A stretch of 9,978 nucleotides of DNA, from contig DEIC01000050.1 of NCBI GenBank assembly GCA_002352285.1, forward strand, positions 1 to 9,978, read 5' to 3'. The notes beneath the pieces were generated by a model, which made no database searches, was not told the origin of the DNA, and saw nothing but the letters and a program-made list of their open reading frames with translations. Shown in pieces: positions 1 to 5,843 of this stretch. Position 1 is the first letter of the stretch. The number at the start of each line of letters is the position of its first letter. The translations under genes and the position numbers were made by a program. Origin of the DNA: Alphaproteobacteria bacterium UBA2784 (GTDB lineage: Bacteria > Pseudomonadota > Alphaproteobacteria > Micropepsales > Micropepsaceae).

Positions 1-234
1 GCTGGCCATGTTGTGCAGGTCACGGGTAATGATGACCGCCGCCAGCGCCTGTTGCGCCTGACGCCCGAAGGTGAAATTTTGCTGAACCGGCTCGCCAGCA
101 TCAACCGCACCCGCATGGTCAAGGCGTTCCGCGAGGCGGGCCCCGATGCCGTGGCCGGTTTCCGCCGCGTGCTGACCGGCCTCATCGCCGAAGAGGATCG
201 CCCTGCCGTGATGAAACTGGTGGAGCGGCCATGA
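1..234 (+). CDS. MarR-family transcriptional regulator, C-terminal part (5' truncated by window edge)
   Basis: Only the last 77 codons are present; the reading frame is open from base 1, so the true start lies upstream. The visible part has the winged-helix wing and following helix of MarR proteins: DDRRQRLLRLTPEG at about residues 11-24 of the fragment matches the family's D-x-R-...-LT-x-x-G signature. A helical C-terminal segment follows, as in the MarR dimerisation region. The stop codon overlaps the start of the response regulator as ATGA, so the two are translationally coupled. A MarR gene directly before an OmpR-type regulator recalls the alphaproteobacterial petP-petR pair (described in Rhodobacter capsulatus). 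A PetP-like identity is plausible but rests on context, and the ligand and DNA target are unknown. The GTG at 13 is an internal codon, not a start. Confidence 0.9.
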   Translation, partial: AGHVVQVTGNDDRRQRLLRLTPEGEILLNRLASINRTRMVKAFREAGPDAVAGFRRVLTGLIAEEDRPAVMKLVERP

Positions 235-932
235 ACACGCAGGAAGACGCCCAGCGCCACATTCTGGTTGTTGATGACGACGTGCGCATCCGCACGCTTC
301 TGCAGAAATTTCTGACCGACAACGGCTACCTCATCACTACCGCCGCCGACGCCGCCGAAGCGCGCGCCAAATTGCGCAGCTTCGATTTTGACCTTCTGAT
401 CCTCGACGTAATGATGCCGGGAGAGAGCGGTTTTGACCTGACGAAATCCCTGCGTGAAACCTCGCAGGTTCCCATCCTGCTTCTGACAGCGCGCGGCGAA
501 GCGGAAAGCCGCATAGAGGGGCTGGAGCGTGGCGCCGATGACTATCTCGCCAAGCCCTTCGAGCCGCGCGAACTGCTTTTGCGCATTGCCTCCATCGTGC
601 GCCGGACGGTCAAGCCGGATAAGCCCGCAATCCGCGAAGTGCGCATGGGGGCATGCACCTTCGATCTGTCGCGCAACGAACTGACAAGCAATGGCCGCCA
701 TCTGAAAATTACCAGCGGCGAGGCGGCGCTTTTGCGTGTGCTGGCGCTCAATGCCGGAAAGCCCGTGTCGCGGGGCGAGTTGATGGCCAAATCGGGCGCC
801 ACCATGGAGCGCTCAGTCGATGTGCAGATGACGCGTCTGCGCCGCAAGATCGAAGCAGATCCGCGTTTGCCGATTTACCTCCAGACCGTCAGGAGCGTGG
901 GCTATGTCCTGGTACCGGACGGCGTGGCGTAG
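231..932 (+). CDS. OmpR/PhoB-family two-component response regulator (PetR-like)
   Basis: This 233-residue cytoplasmic transcription factor has the full length of the family. The receiver domain (about residues 9-125) has the acidic pocket D15/D16, phospho-acceptor D59 in LLILDVMMPG, T86 in LLLTAR and K108 in AKPF. The C-terminal OmpR-type winged helix (about 135-230) contains the SVDVQMTRLRRKIE recognition region and ends with a VRSVGY hairpin. The ATG lies in an ATGA overlap with the MarR stop, and a GGAG stands just upstream. The kinase gene starts 29 bp before this gene stops, so the kinase is the likely phosphodonor. MarR, this regulator and an EnvZ-like kinase together resemble the PetP-PetR neighbourhood of alphaproteobacteria. 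The regulator class is certain; the PetR name is an inference from context and its targets cannot be read here. Confidence 0.97.
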   Translation: MNTQEDAQRHILVVDDDVRIRTLLQKFLTDNGYLITTAADAAEARAKLRSFDFDLLILDVMMPGESGFDLTKSLRETSQVPILLLTARGEAESRIEGLERGADDYLAKPFEPRELLLRIASIVRRTVKPDKPAIREVRMGACTFDLSRNELTSNGRHLKITSGEAALLRVLALNAGKPVSRGELMAKSGATMERSVDVQMTRLRRKIEADPRLPIYLQTVRSVGYVLVPDGVA

Positions 933-2286
933 GCTCTTCGCCTCGGGCGCGCGCGAAGGCATCATCAAGGGATGGATGCCGCGCTCGCTCTTTGCCCGCG
1001 CGCTCACCATCGTGGTCGCGCCGATGGTGCTGTTGCAGGCCATCATTTCCTACATGTATCTCGACCGGAACGCCGAAACCGTCACCGTCCGCATGACGCG
1101 TGGCGTGGCCGGAGACATTGCACTGATGGTTGCGCTTTATGAGCGCACCCGCGCCTTCCTGCCGCCTGAAGAAATTGCCGAGGCTGCCTCTGGCCGCCTT
1201 GGCTTTTCGGTTGGCTGGATCGCGGGCGGCGAATTGCCCGCCGCCACAAGCGACGAGAACACTTTTCTCGCCCGCGCACTGGCCCGCGAGTTGCCCAACC
1301 GCATCAGGAAGCCGGTCTGGTTTGACGCATCGCGGCTTGAGGATTTCGCCGACATTCGCGTGGCGGTGGAGGGAGGCATTTTCCGCATCGTCGTTGATGA
1401 AAAGCGCCTGACCGTCACGAACTCCCACATCTTCCTTGTCTGGATGATGGCGTTTTCACTCATCATTGTCGGCGTTGCCGCCCTCTTTCTGCGCAACCAG
1501 ATCAAGCCGATCCAGCGTCTGGCGCTGGCGGCCGATGCCTTTGGCCATGGCCGCGACGTGCCGGATTTCAAACCATCGGGCGCAACCGAAGTGCGCGCAG
1601 CCGCCCAATCCTTCATTGAGATGCGCGAACGCATTGTGCGCCAGATGCAGCAGCGCACCGAGATGCTGGCGGGCGTCAGCCACGATCTCAAAACGCCGCT
1701 CACCCGCATGAAACTCGCGCTCGCCATGATGGGCGATGGCGCCGATGTCGAGGCCTTGCGCGCCGATGTGCGCGAGATGGAGCACATGGTTGCAGAGTAT
1801 CTTGATTTCGCACGGGGAGGCGCGGGCGAGGCGCCTGCCCCCCACCAAGTGCAGGATATTCTGAATGACGTTGCCGAAACCGCGCGACGCAGCGCCGAGG
1901 GTAAACCCGCGCGCGACGTCACCCTCAACGCATCAGGCAATCTTGCCGCCAATGTGCGGCGCAATGCGCTGCGCCGCTGCATCCAGAATCTGGTGGACAA
2001 TGCACTCAAGCACGGCACCCGCGCTGTCATAACCGCCAGCCGCAAGGGCGCGATGATCGAGATTGCCGTTGATGACGACGGGCCGGGCATTCCCGCCGCC
2101 CGCCGAGAGGAGGCCTTCATGCCGTTTCACCGGCTTGATGAGGGCCGCAATCTGCAAATGGGCGGTGTCGGCCTTGGCCTTGCCATCGCGCGCGACATCG
2201 CCCGCGCCCACGGCGGCGATGTCACGCTGGGCGCAAGCCCCCTGGGCGGCCTTCGCGCTGAAATCCGCATTCGCGCGGAGGGGTGA
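904..2286 (+). CDS. EnvZ-type membrane sensor histidine kinase
   Basis: This 460-residue inner-membrane kinase would autophosphorylate and pass phosphate to the preceding response regulator. Transmembrane segment 1 lies at about residues 33-53 and segment 2 at about 176-197, bracketing a periplasmic sensor domain of about 120 residues. A HAMP linker follows (about 197-250). The dimerisation box has H260 in GVSHDLKTPLTRMK. The ATPase domain shows an N-box (N362 and N366 in QNLVDNALKH), G1 (DDDGPGIP, 390-397) and G2 (GGVGLGLAIA, 420-429). The ATG at 904 is chosen because AGGAG at 891-895 sits 8 bases upstream; it overlaps the regulator by 29 bp. An internal ATG at 976 is a weaker alternative. 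The sensor domain has no motif I recognise, so the stimulus is unknown. Confidence 0.96.
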   Translation: MSWYRTAWRRLFASGAREGIIKGWMPRSLFARALTIVVAPMVLLQAIISYMYLDRNAETVTVRMTRGVAGDIALMVALYERTRAFLPPEEIAEAASGRLGFSVGWIAGGELPAATSDENTFLARALARELPNRIRKPVWFDASRLEDFADIRVAVEGGIFRIVVDEKRLTVTNSHIFLVWMMAFSLIIVGVAALFLRNQIKPIQRLALAADAFGHGRDVPDFKPSGATEVRAAAQSFIEMRERIVRQMQQRTEMLAGVSHDLKTPLTRMKLALAMMGDGADVEALRADVREMEHMVAEYLDFARGGAGEAPAPHQVQDILNDVAETARRSAEGKPARDVTLNASGNLAANVRRNALRRCIQNLVDNALKHGTRAVITASRKGAMIEIAVDDDGPGIPAARREEAFMPFHRLDEGRNLQMGGVGLGLAIARDIARAHGGDVTLGASPLGGLRAEIRIRAEG

Positions 2287-2298
2287 GACAACCGAAAC

Positions 2299-2509
2299 AT
2301 TTCTTGAGCCTCCCCTTTGGTGAACTCTCGGGTTCACCCATCTTGCTTGCACCTCCTCCGCAACTTGTTGCGGGGGTGAGCGGAGCGCAAGAGATCGCGC
2401 TTGCGATCTGGGTGCGGGTCTGTGTTTTCTGCCGATTTCCCCCACCCGCGATGCAAGGGCATCGCTGGCCTCCCCCGCGCGTGATCGCGCGGGCGGAGGC
2501 GCAAGAAAT
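2299..2509. repeat. Composite palindromic repeat element A, bounded by an inverted repeat
   Basis: The ends form a 15-bp inverted repeat with one mismatch: ATTTCTTGAGCCTCC at 2299-2313 against the reverse complement of 2495-2509. Inside are several hairpins: GGTGAAC/GTTCACC (2319-2338), CCGCAAC/GTTGCGG (2358-2373), AGATCGC/GCGATCT (2392-2409), GCGATGC/GCATCGC (2448-2465), and a 14-bp stem with one bulged C and a TGAT loop (2468-2500). The two inner hairpins face each other across GGGTGCGGG (2410-2418) and CCCCCACCC (2439-2447), so the right part reads as two head-to-head units. Element B at 5889-6050 shares this blueprint. It codes for nothing and looks like a REP/BIME-like or small non-autonomous repeat. 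I see no flanking target duplication for this copy. Confidence 0.75.
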
Positions 2510-2530
2510 TTCAATCAATTCCTCGAATTC

Positions 2531-2636
2531 CTGAGATGTGTGCACACGACAGCCAAAAACGGGGGAGGCTAAAGGAACGCCATCTGAAATGTGTGCACCC
2601 GATAGCATGCAACGTGGGGAGAGCGAGTGCTTTTTT
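2531..2636. repeat. Two degenerate tandem copies of a 53-bp unit containing GTGTGCAC
   Basis: Bases 2531-2553 and 2584-2606 match at 20 of 23 positions and share the core ATGTGTGCAC. The similarity continues more weakly into AACG-GGGGAG (2557-2567) and AACGTGGGGAG (2611-2621), giving two units of about 53 bp. The first copy holds a perfect 10-bp palindrome, GTGTGCACAC (2538-2547); in the second it is GTGTGCACCC. Between the copies, 2564-2577 read on the minus strand (TTCCTTTAGCCTCC) matches the terminus of element A at 12 of 14 positions. The block therefore appears to belong to the same repeat cluster. It sits between two converging gene ends, which argues against an ordinary promoter operator. 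Confidence 0.6.
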
Positions 2637-2642
2637 GCCCCC

Positions 2643-2999
2643 TCAATAAAGCCTTGCCCCGTTGGGCACGTCCTTGTCGGGCACTGCGAGCACCACTGCG
2701 CCCGGTGCGCTGTCGAGGCCTAGCGTCAGCACTTCTGACGTGAAGGGGCCGATGCGGCGTGGTGCAAAATTGACCACGCACAGAACCTTGCGGCCCAGCA
2801 GCGCATCCGGCGCATAATGCGCCGTCAGTTGCGCCGAGCTGGCCTTCACGCCGATAGGGCCGAGATCAATCCAGAGTTTGATTGCAGGCTTGCGCGCTTC
2901 GGGAAACGGCTCCGCGCGCACAATGGTTCCAGCCCGGATATCGACGGCCGCAAAGACATCATAGGCAATGGATGCAGATGGCGCGTTGTCGCCGCTCAT
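2643..2999 (-). CDS. csaA: CsaA-like tRNA-binding-domain protein
   Basis: This 118-residue soluble protein consists almost entirely of one OB-fold tRNA-binding domain, the arrangement of the CsaA family (about 110 residues). Supporting motifs are the N-terminal FAAVDIRAGTIVRAEPFPEA, then KLWIDLG, SSAQLTAHY (about 54-62) and the family stretch VVNFAPRRIGPFTSEVL (about 75-91). CsaA proteins are dimeric, bind tRNA-like ligands and have been described as export-related chaperones; the role in this organism is unproven. The ATG directly abuts the TAG of the phasin-like gene (TAGATG, no gap), so translation is probably coupled to it. There is only a weak AAAGAG-type ribosome site. It is the last gene of the minus-strand cluster. 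Confidence 0.9.
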   Translation of the reverse strand: MSGDNAPSASIAYDVFAAVDIRAGTIVRAEPFPEARKPAIKLWIDLGPIGVKASSAQLTAHYAPDALLGRKVLCVVNFAPRRIGPFTSEVLTLGLDSAPGAVVLAVPDKDVPNGARLY

Positions 3000-3434
3000 C
3001 TACTCTTTGCCTTTGGGCTTGCCGCCGGAGAGCAGCGAGAACCCTTCCATCACCTGCGCACGCATCAATTCGAAGGCGCCCTGGTTTGCCTTCTGCGTCA
3101 GCTCGGCAAGCTCGCTCATGTGATTGACGGCCTTCTCGACCGCAGCCTTGGCGGCATCAATCCGCTGGCCGCTGGTGGCGCCGCCGCTGTCACGTTCGGT
3201 CAGCGATGTCATCGCCTTGCCGAGATCGCTCATCGTTTCTGCCATCATCTCCTGCTGGCGCAGGATGACCTTTTGATAGCCGTCCGCGACCTTCGAGAAT
3301 GACGCAAAAGCATTCTCGAACTGCCGGCGCTGCGCATCCATCAACGCGCCAAAATCGATATTGAGGCCGAGGCGTTCAAACCATTCATTGAATCCGAAGG
3401 GATGCGTGTCCTTGCTGCCTTTGTCCTTGGTCAT
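3000..3434 (-). CDS. Phasin-like protein
   Basis: This 144-residue protein lacks a signal peptide and membrane segments. It is predicted to be almost all amphipathic helix from about residue 27 (DFGALMDAQRRQFENAFASF) to 135, with a polar, lysine-rich tail. This fits the small helical phasins that coat polyhydroxyalkanoate granules, and the DAQRRQFENA/QEMMAETMSDL character is typical of alphaproteobacterial members. The call rests on overall character rather than a catalytic motif; a generic helical accessory protein is the alternative. The start is well supported by AGGGGA six bases upstream of the ATG. It lies 51 bp downstream of the TetR-like gene and abuts the CsaA-like gene. No PHA synthase, reductase or depolymerase gene is in the window, so the granule role cannot be confirmed from context. 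Confidence 0.65.
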   Translation of the reverse strand: MTKDKGSKDTHPFGFNEWFERLGLNIDFGALMDAQRRQFENAFASFSKVADGYQKVILRQQEMMAETMSDLGKAMTSLTERDSGGATSGQRIDAAKAAVEKAVNHMSELAELTQKANQGAFELMRAQVMEGFSLLSGGKPKGKE

Positions 3435-3460
3435 GTGCCGTCCCCTGTTTGCGCCTTGCC

Positions 3461-3489
3461 AGCATGGGGTGGACCTGCCGCATCGTCAA
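3461..3489 (-). promoter_or_regulatory. Possible sigma-70 promoter for the phasin-like gene
   Basis: Read on the minus strand, TTGACG (3489-3484) is followed after 17 bases by CATGCT (3466-3461). Transcription would start near 3454 and give a leader of about 20 bases with the AGGGGA ribosome site. The -35 overlaps the stop of the TetR-like gene. The -10 is a weak match (3 of 6), so this is tentative. Confidence 0.3.
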
Positions 3490-4091
3490 CCAAAGACCCG
3501 CGGCACCAGGCTGAGAAGCGACAACGCTGTCGAAAGATTGCGGTCAAGCAGTGCCATGGTCTTGCCAAGCCCGGGCTCATCCTCGGCGAACACCGGCATC
3601 AGCCGCGCGATCAGAAGGGCAAGCCCAAGACCCGCCGCCTGCCCGGTCAGACTGGCGGCATCAAGCCCCGCCCGCCGCGCAGCCGCCCGGCCCAGATGCG
3701 ACAGTGGCATCAGGAGTTCAACCGCCTGCACCGGCTGGCGCATGACGGAAGCGGTGATGGCGGCAAGTCCGGCGCGCGCCGGCGCCATTGCTTCCAGCAC
3801 CTCCATCACGCCATCAAAAACCCGGTCCTGAAGCGGCGCGCTGTCACCATGGCCTTGCGCCTGAAATCCCGCGGCGAGTTTCTCGGCCCAGATCAGCACG
3901 ACATCGCCACGATCCCGCAGACGCGGCGGAATGGCGGCGGACTTCACCTTCGCCTTGCGCGCAATGGCGTCGAGCGTGAGTTCAGACCATTGCCCTTCCT
4001 CAGCCAGCGCAAACATGGCGGCGATGAGTTTATTCTCAAGCGCGCCGCGCGCCGGCTTGGCCTTTGCCTTGACTGGTTTGCGCGCCACCAT
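3486..4091 (-). CDS. TetR-like helical protein, atypical recognition helix
   Basis: This 201-residue protein has a lysine/alanine-rich N-terminal tail (1-16), then a TetR-like DNA-binding module (about 18-65): LIAAMFALAEEGQWSELTLD followed by AIARKAKVKSAAI. A long helical C-terminal half, rich in Ala and Leu, fits a ligand or dimerisation domain. In typical TetR proteins the recognition helix ends in a Y-x-x-F-type motif. Here it reads AAIPPRLRDRGD with two adjacent prolines at 55-56, so DNA binding may be weakened or altered. COQ9-type proteins share the TetR fold and are an alternative. I start at the ATG at 4091, four bases after the proC stop; an upstream ATG at 4151 would overlap proC by 56 bp. 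Position in the cluster suggests cotranscription with proC. Target and ligand are unknown. Confidence 0.7.
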   Translation of the reverse strand: MVARKPVKAKAKPARGALENKLIAAMFALAEEGQWSELTLDAIARKAKVKSAAIPPRLRDRGDVVLIWAEKLAAGFQAQGHGDSAPLQDRVFDGVMEVLEAMAPARAGLAAITASVMRQPVQAVELLMPLSHLGRAAARRAGLDAASLTGQAAGLGLALLIARLMPVFAEDEPGLGKTMALLDRNLSTALSLLSLVPRVFG

Positions 4092-4095
4092 AGTC

Positions 4096-4914
4096 CTAGC
4101 GCCCCAAGTCACGCGCCCGCTTGCGCGCCGCCGCAACGGTTTTCCTGACAAGCGGCGTCAACCCGCCTCTGCCCATCAAGACGCGCAGACCGGCCTCGGT
4201 TGTGCCGCCGGGACTTGTGACCTGTTCGCGCAAATGCGCAGGATCGCCGGACCGGGCAAGAAGTCCCGCCGCGCCCGCCAGCGTCTCATTGGCAAGCAGC
4301 CGCGCCAGCGCAGGTGGCAAACCCTCCTTCTGCGCCGCTTCGGCCAGCGCCTCCACCAGATGGAATGTGTAAGCCGGCCCCGAACCCGACACTGCCGTCA
4401 CCGCATCCAGCAGGTCTTCCCGCGCAACGATTTCTGCCTTGCCGCCAGCGCGAAGAATGGAAAGCGCCAGCACCACATCGGCCCGCGTTGCACCGCGCGC
4501 GGCGTATGCGGCGCTGATGCCCATGCCGATCTCAACGGCAAGATTGGGCATGGCGCGGATGATGCGCCGCGTGCCGCACAAATCCTCAAGGCGCTTCACG
4601 CGCACGCCAGCGGCAATCGAAAGCACCGCCATGTGCGACAGCAAAGGCCGGAGCGGCGCAATCGCCTCAGGCAAAACCTGCGGCTTGACGGCGATGACGG
4701 CAAGCCGCGCCAAGCCCATCGCTGCCAGATCGGGATTGAGGATGATTTGACCTGCACGTGCCAACGCTTTGAGGGCGGGCGATGCCCTGGGCTCGATCAC
4801 CAGAAGCGAGAACTCATCGCGCGCCACAAGCCCGCGCAAAAACGCGCCGCCCATACGGCCCGCGCCGATGAAAAGTAGTGCGGGGCGCGCCTGTTGCTTG
4901 CGTGCGCGGCTCAA
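4096..4914 (-). CDS. proC: Pyrroline-5-carboxylate reductase, apparent TTG start
   Basis: ProC catalyses the last step of proline synthesis, NAD(P)H-dependent reduction of 1-pyrroline-5-carboxylate to L-proline in the cytoplasm. From the TTG at 4914 it is 272 residues, the usual length. The Rossmann motif FIGAGRMGG is at 15-23, AVKPQ at 75-79, SIAAG at 99-103, RAMPN at 120-124, SGSGPAY at 176-182, and the C-terminal signature LREQVTSPGGTTEAG at 228-242. The first in-frame ATG (5013) would add 33 residues with no family similarity, running through the ybjN-like gene. The TTG forms a TTGA overlap with the ybjN-like stop and has AGGGA five bases upstream, so I prefer it. The gene is sandwiched between the ybjN-like and TetR-like genes and is likely cotranscribed with them. 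Confidence 0.95.
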   Translation of the reverse strand: MSRARKQQARPALLFIGAGRMGGAFLRGLVARDEFSLLVIEPRASPALKALARAGQIILNPDLAAMGLARLAVIAVKPQVLPEAIAPLRPLLSHMAVLSIAAGVRVKRLEDLCGTRRIIRAMPNLAVEIGMGISAAYAARGATRADVVLALSILRAGGKAEIVAREDLLDAVTAVSGSGPAYTFHLVEALAEAAQKEGLPPALARLLANETLAGAAGLLARSGDPAHLREQVTSPGGTTEAGLRVLMGRGGLTPLVRKTVAAARKRARDLGR

Positions 4915-4925
4915 GCCCGTCCCTG
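4906..4925 (-). promoter_or_regulatory. Ribosome binding site and TTGA overlap that set the proC start
   Basis: On the minus strand, AGGGA followed by CGGGC and then TTGAGC places a Shine-Dalgarno-like sequence five bases before a TTG at 4914-4912. The same bases contain the TGA (4913-4911) that ends the ybjN-like gene, the TTG counterpart of a classic ATGA coupling overlap. No ATG or GTG occurs in frame between 5010 and the Rossmann motif. Confidence 0.7.
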
Positions 4926-5417
4926 GCAGTCGAGCATTGCCGCGGCAATCGCCTCGCGCGGCGTCTTGCCGCCCCAGAGCAGGAGCTGGAAAACAGGATA
5001 ATGCCGTTCGCACGCATCAACCGCCGCGCGCAACAGCACCTCAATCTGGCCAACGGTCAATGGTGCACCGCCTGCCATCAAATGGGCATGGCGGAAACTC
5101 AATACGCCCTCGTCCGCCAGAAAATCGAAATGGCCGAGCCACAATTCGGCATTGATGCGCGCAACCAGTTCGATCACTTCCCCGCGCCGTCCGGCCTGCG
5201 GTTTGAAATCATAGGCCGCCGTGACGATCAGCGCTTCGACATCCGGCCGCCAGACAAAAGCGAGCGTATAGTCGCACCACGAACCGGACACACAGATAGA
5301 GAGCTCCTCGCCCCCAAGGCGTTCATAGGGCCATTCCTGCGCCGCGACGAGACCCTCCACCGCATCAAGCGGATTGGGAGTTTCCTCTTCGCCGTCCTCA
5401 CGCAACCGCAAACTCAT
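4911..5417 (-). CDS. YbjN-domain protein
   Basis: This 168-residue cytoplasmic protein has one YbjN-type domain, a fold related to type III secretion chaperones; its biochemical role is not settled. An acidic N-terminus (REDGEEETPNPLDAVEG) is followed by alternating strands (ELSICVSGSWCDYTLAFVWR at about 39-58, EALIVTAAYDF), then ARINAELWLGHFDF and EGVLSFRHAHL. It ends with a helical segment, QIEVLLRAAVDACERHYPVF. I chose the ATG at 5417 because a GAGG-type ribosome site lies about nine bases upstream and the family N-terminus begins near there; ATGs at 5438 and 5483 would add unrelated residues. The stop overlaps the proC start as TTGA, so the pair is coupled. The ybjN-proC adjacency is one I associate with alphaproteobacteria. 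Confidence 0.85.
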   Translation of the reverse strand: MSLRLREDGEEETPNPLDAVEGLVAAQEWPYERLGGEELSICVSGSWCDYTLAFVWRPDVEALIVTAAYDFKPQAGRRGEVIELVARINAELWLGHFDFLADEGVLSFRHAHLMAGGAPLTVGQIEVLLRAAVDACERHYPVFQLLLWGGKTPREAIAAAMLDCQGRA

Positions 5418-5500
5418 TGGCGCCCGCCTCAAGGCCATCGCTGGCCGGTCCACGACATCTGGTGGCCCAAAAACACAAGCCACACCATGGATTGCAAGCT

Positions 5501-5557
5501 GATTGCTGGCTTGAGTCGTGTCAAGGCGCTTTGCCCTGCGATCCTGTGGGCGCTTTG
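5501..5557 (-). promoter_or_regulatory. Possible promoter with direct repeats upstream of the ybjN-like-proC unit
   Basis: On the minus strand a perfect TTGACA (5524-5519) lies about 100 bases upstream of the ybjN-like start. The expected -10 position (17 bases on, 5501-5496) holds only CAGCTT, a poor match. Just upstream, CAAAGCGCC occurs twice (5557-5549 and 5533-5525), 24 bp apart, the second abutting the -35. A GANTC site (5513-5517), the motif methylated by CcrM in many alphaproteobacteria, lies in the spacer. The placement fits a promoter with an activator site; there is no experimental support. Confidence 0.35.
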
Positions 5558-5588
5558 GGCGAAACGCGATTAAGGCGTGGATGGTTCG

Positions 5589-5843
5589 TCAGCCTTTGGC
5601 GGCGAGCGCTGCTTCCAGTGCCGCAATGCGCCGTTCCAGCGCCTCGTTTTCTTCGCGGGCCTTGATGGCCATGGCCTTGACCGCATCAAACTCGTCGCGG
5701 CGAACCAGATTCATCTGGTCGAGCATGCGCTCCGCCTGCTGGCGGATCAGCGCCTCGATTTCCTGCTGCACACCGCGCGCAGCGCCCGCCGCCCCGGTAG
5801 CAAGCCGGGCAAGATCATCAAGCAGCCGGTTCTGTGTGGACAT
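5589..5843 (-). CDS. ubiK: UbiK-family / BMFP-type coiled-coil accessory protein
   Basis: This small protein of 84 residues matches the length of the family known as UbiK in Escherichia coli (an accessory factor for ubiquinone synthesis) and as BMFP, Brucella membrane fusogenic protein. The N-terminal half (about 1-40) is an amphipathic helix with a GAAGAARG turn at 17-24 and EIEALIRQQAERML. The C-terminal part (about 46-82) is a heptad coiled coil, VRRDEFDAVKAMAIKAREEN then EALERRIAALEAAL. The family is peripheral-membrane and trimeric. The ATG at 5843 has GGAG upstream and matches the family N-terminus; a longer frame from 5951 would run into the repeat element. It is divergent from lgt and separated from the ybjN-like gene by 171 bp. 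Whether it serves ubiquinone synthesis here is inferred from family membership. Confidence 0.9.
   Translation of the reverse strand: MSTQNRLLDDLARLATGAAGAARGVQQEIEALIRQQAERMLDQMNLVRRDEFDAVKAMAIKAREENEALERRIAALEAALAAKG

Larger units (their letters stand above)
2287..2642. other. Convergent intergenic region, no gene
   Basis: These 356 bp separate the stop of the plus-strand kinase from the stop of the minus-strand CsaA-like gene. I find no credible coding region; short open frames here run through palindromes and lack family features. The left two thirds are a composite of hairpins (2299-2509) and the right third is a degenerate tandem repeat (2531-2636). A run of six T lies at 2631-2636, but no GC-rich stem directly precedes it, so I do not call an intrinsic terminator. 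The strong hairpins may still hinder readthrough or stabilise the 3' ends of both converging transcripts. Confidence 0.85.

Noticed and set aside
13..234. Separate small gene starting at GTG 13
   Set aside because: The frame is open to base 1 and the residues are the C-terminal wing and helices of a MarR protein, so this is a truncated gene and not a small one.
1137..2120. 327-codon open frame on the minus strand opposite the histidine kinase
   Set aside because: It lies inside a kinase with all catalytic boxes. The translation is Arg/Ser/Ala-rich without motifs, a GC-rich antisense artefact.
2299..2509. CRISPR-like array or attenuator
   Set aside because: Hairpins differ in sequence, there are no regular repeat-spacer units, no cas genes are nearby, and the element lies after a stop codon between converging genes.
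2283..2534. Short plus-strand frame through the convergent intergenic region
   Set aside because: It consists of translated palindromes of element A and has no ribosome site of note or family similarity.
2611..2642. T-run (2631-2636) as an intrinsic terminator for the kinase or the CsaA-like gene
   Set aside because: No GC-rich stem immediately precedes the T-run on the plus strand, and on the minus strand the run is A. The only pairing (GGGG with CCCC) would enclose the T-run in the loop.
3931..4878. 315-codon open frame on the plus strand opposite proC and the TetR-like gene
   Set aside because: It is antisense to proC, whose Rossmann and C-terminal signatures are clear. The translation is rich in Arg, His and Gln with no recognisable fold.
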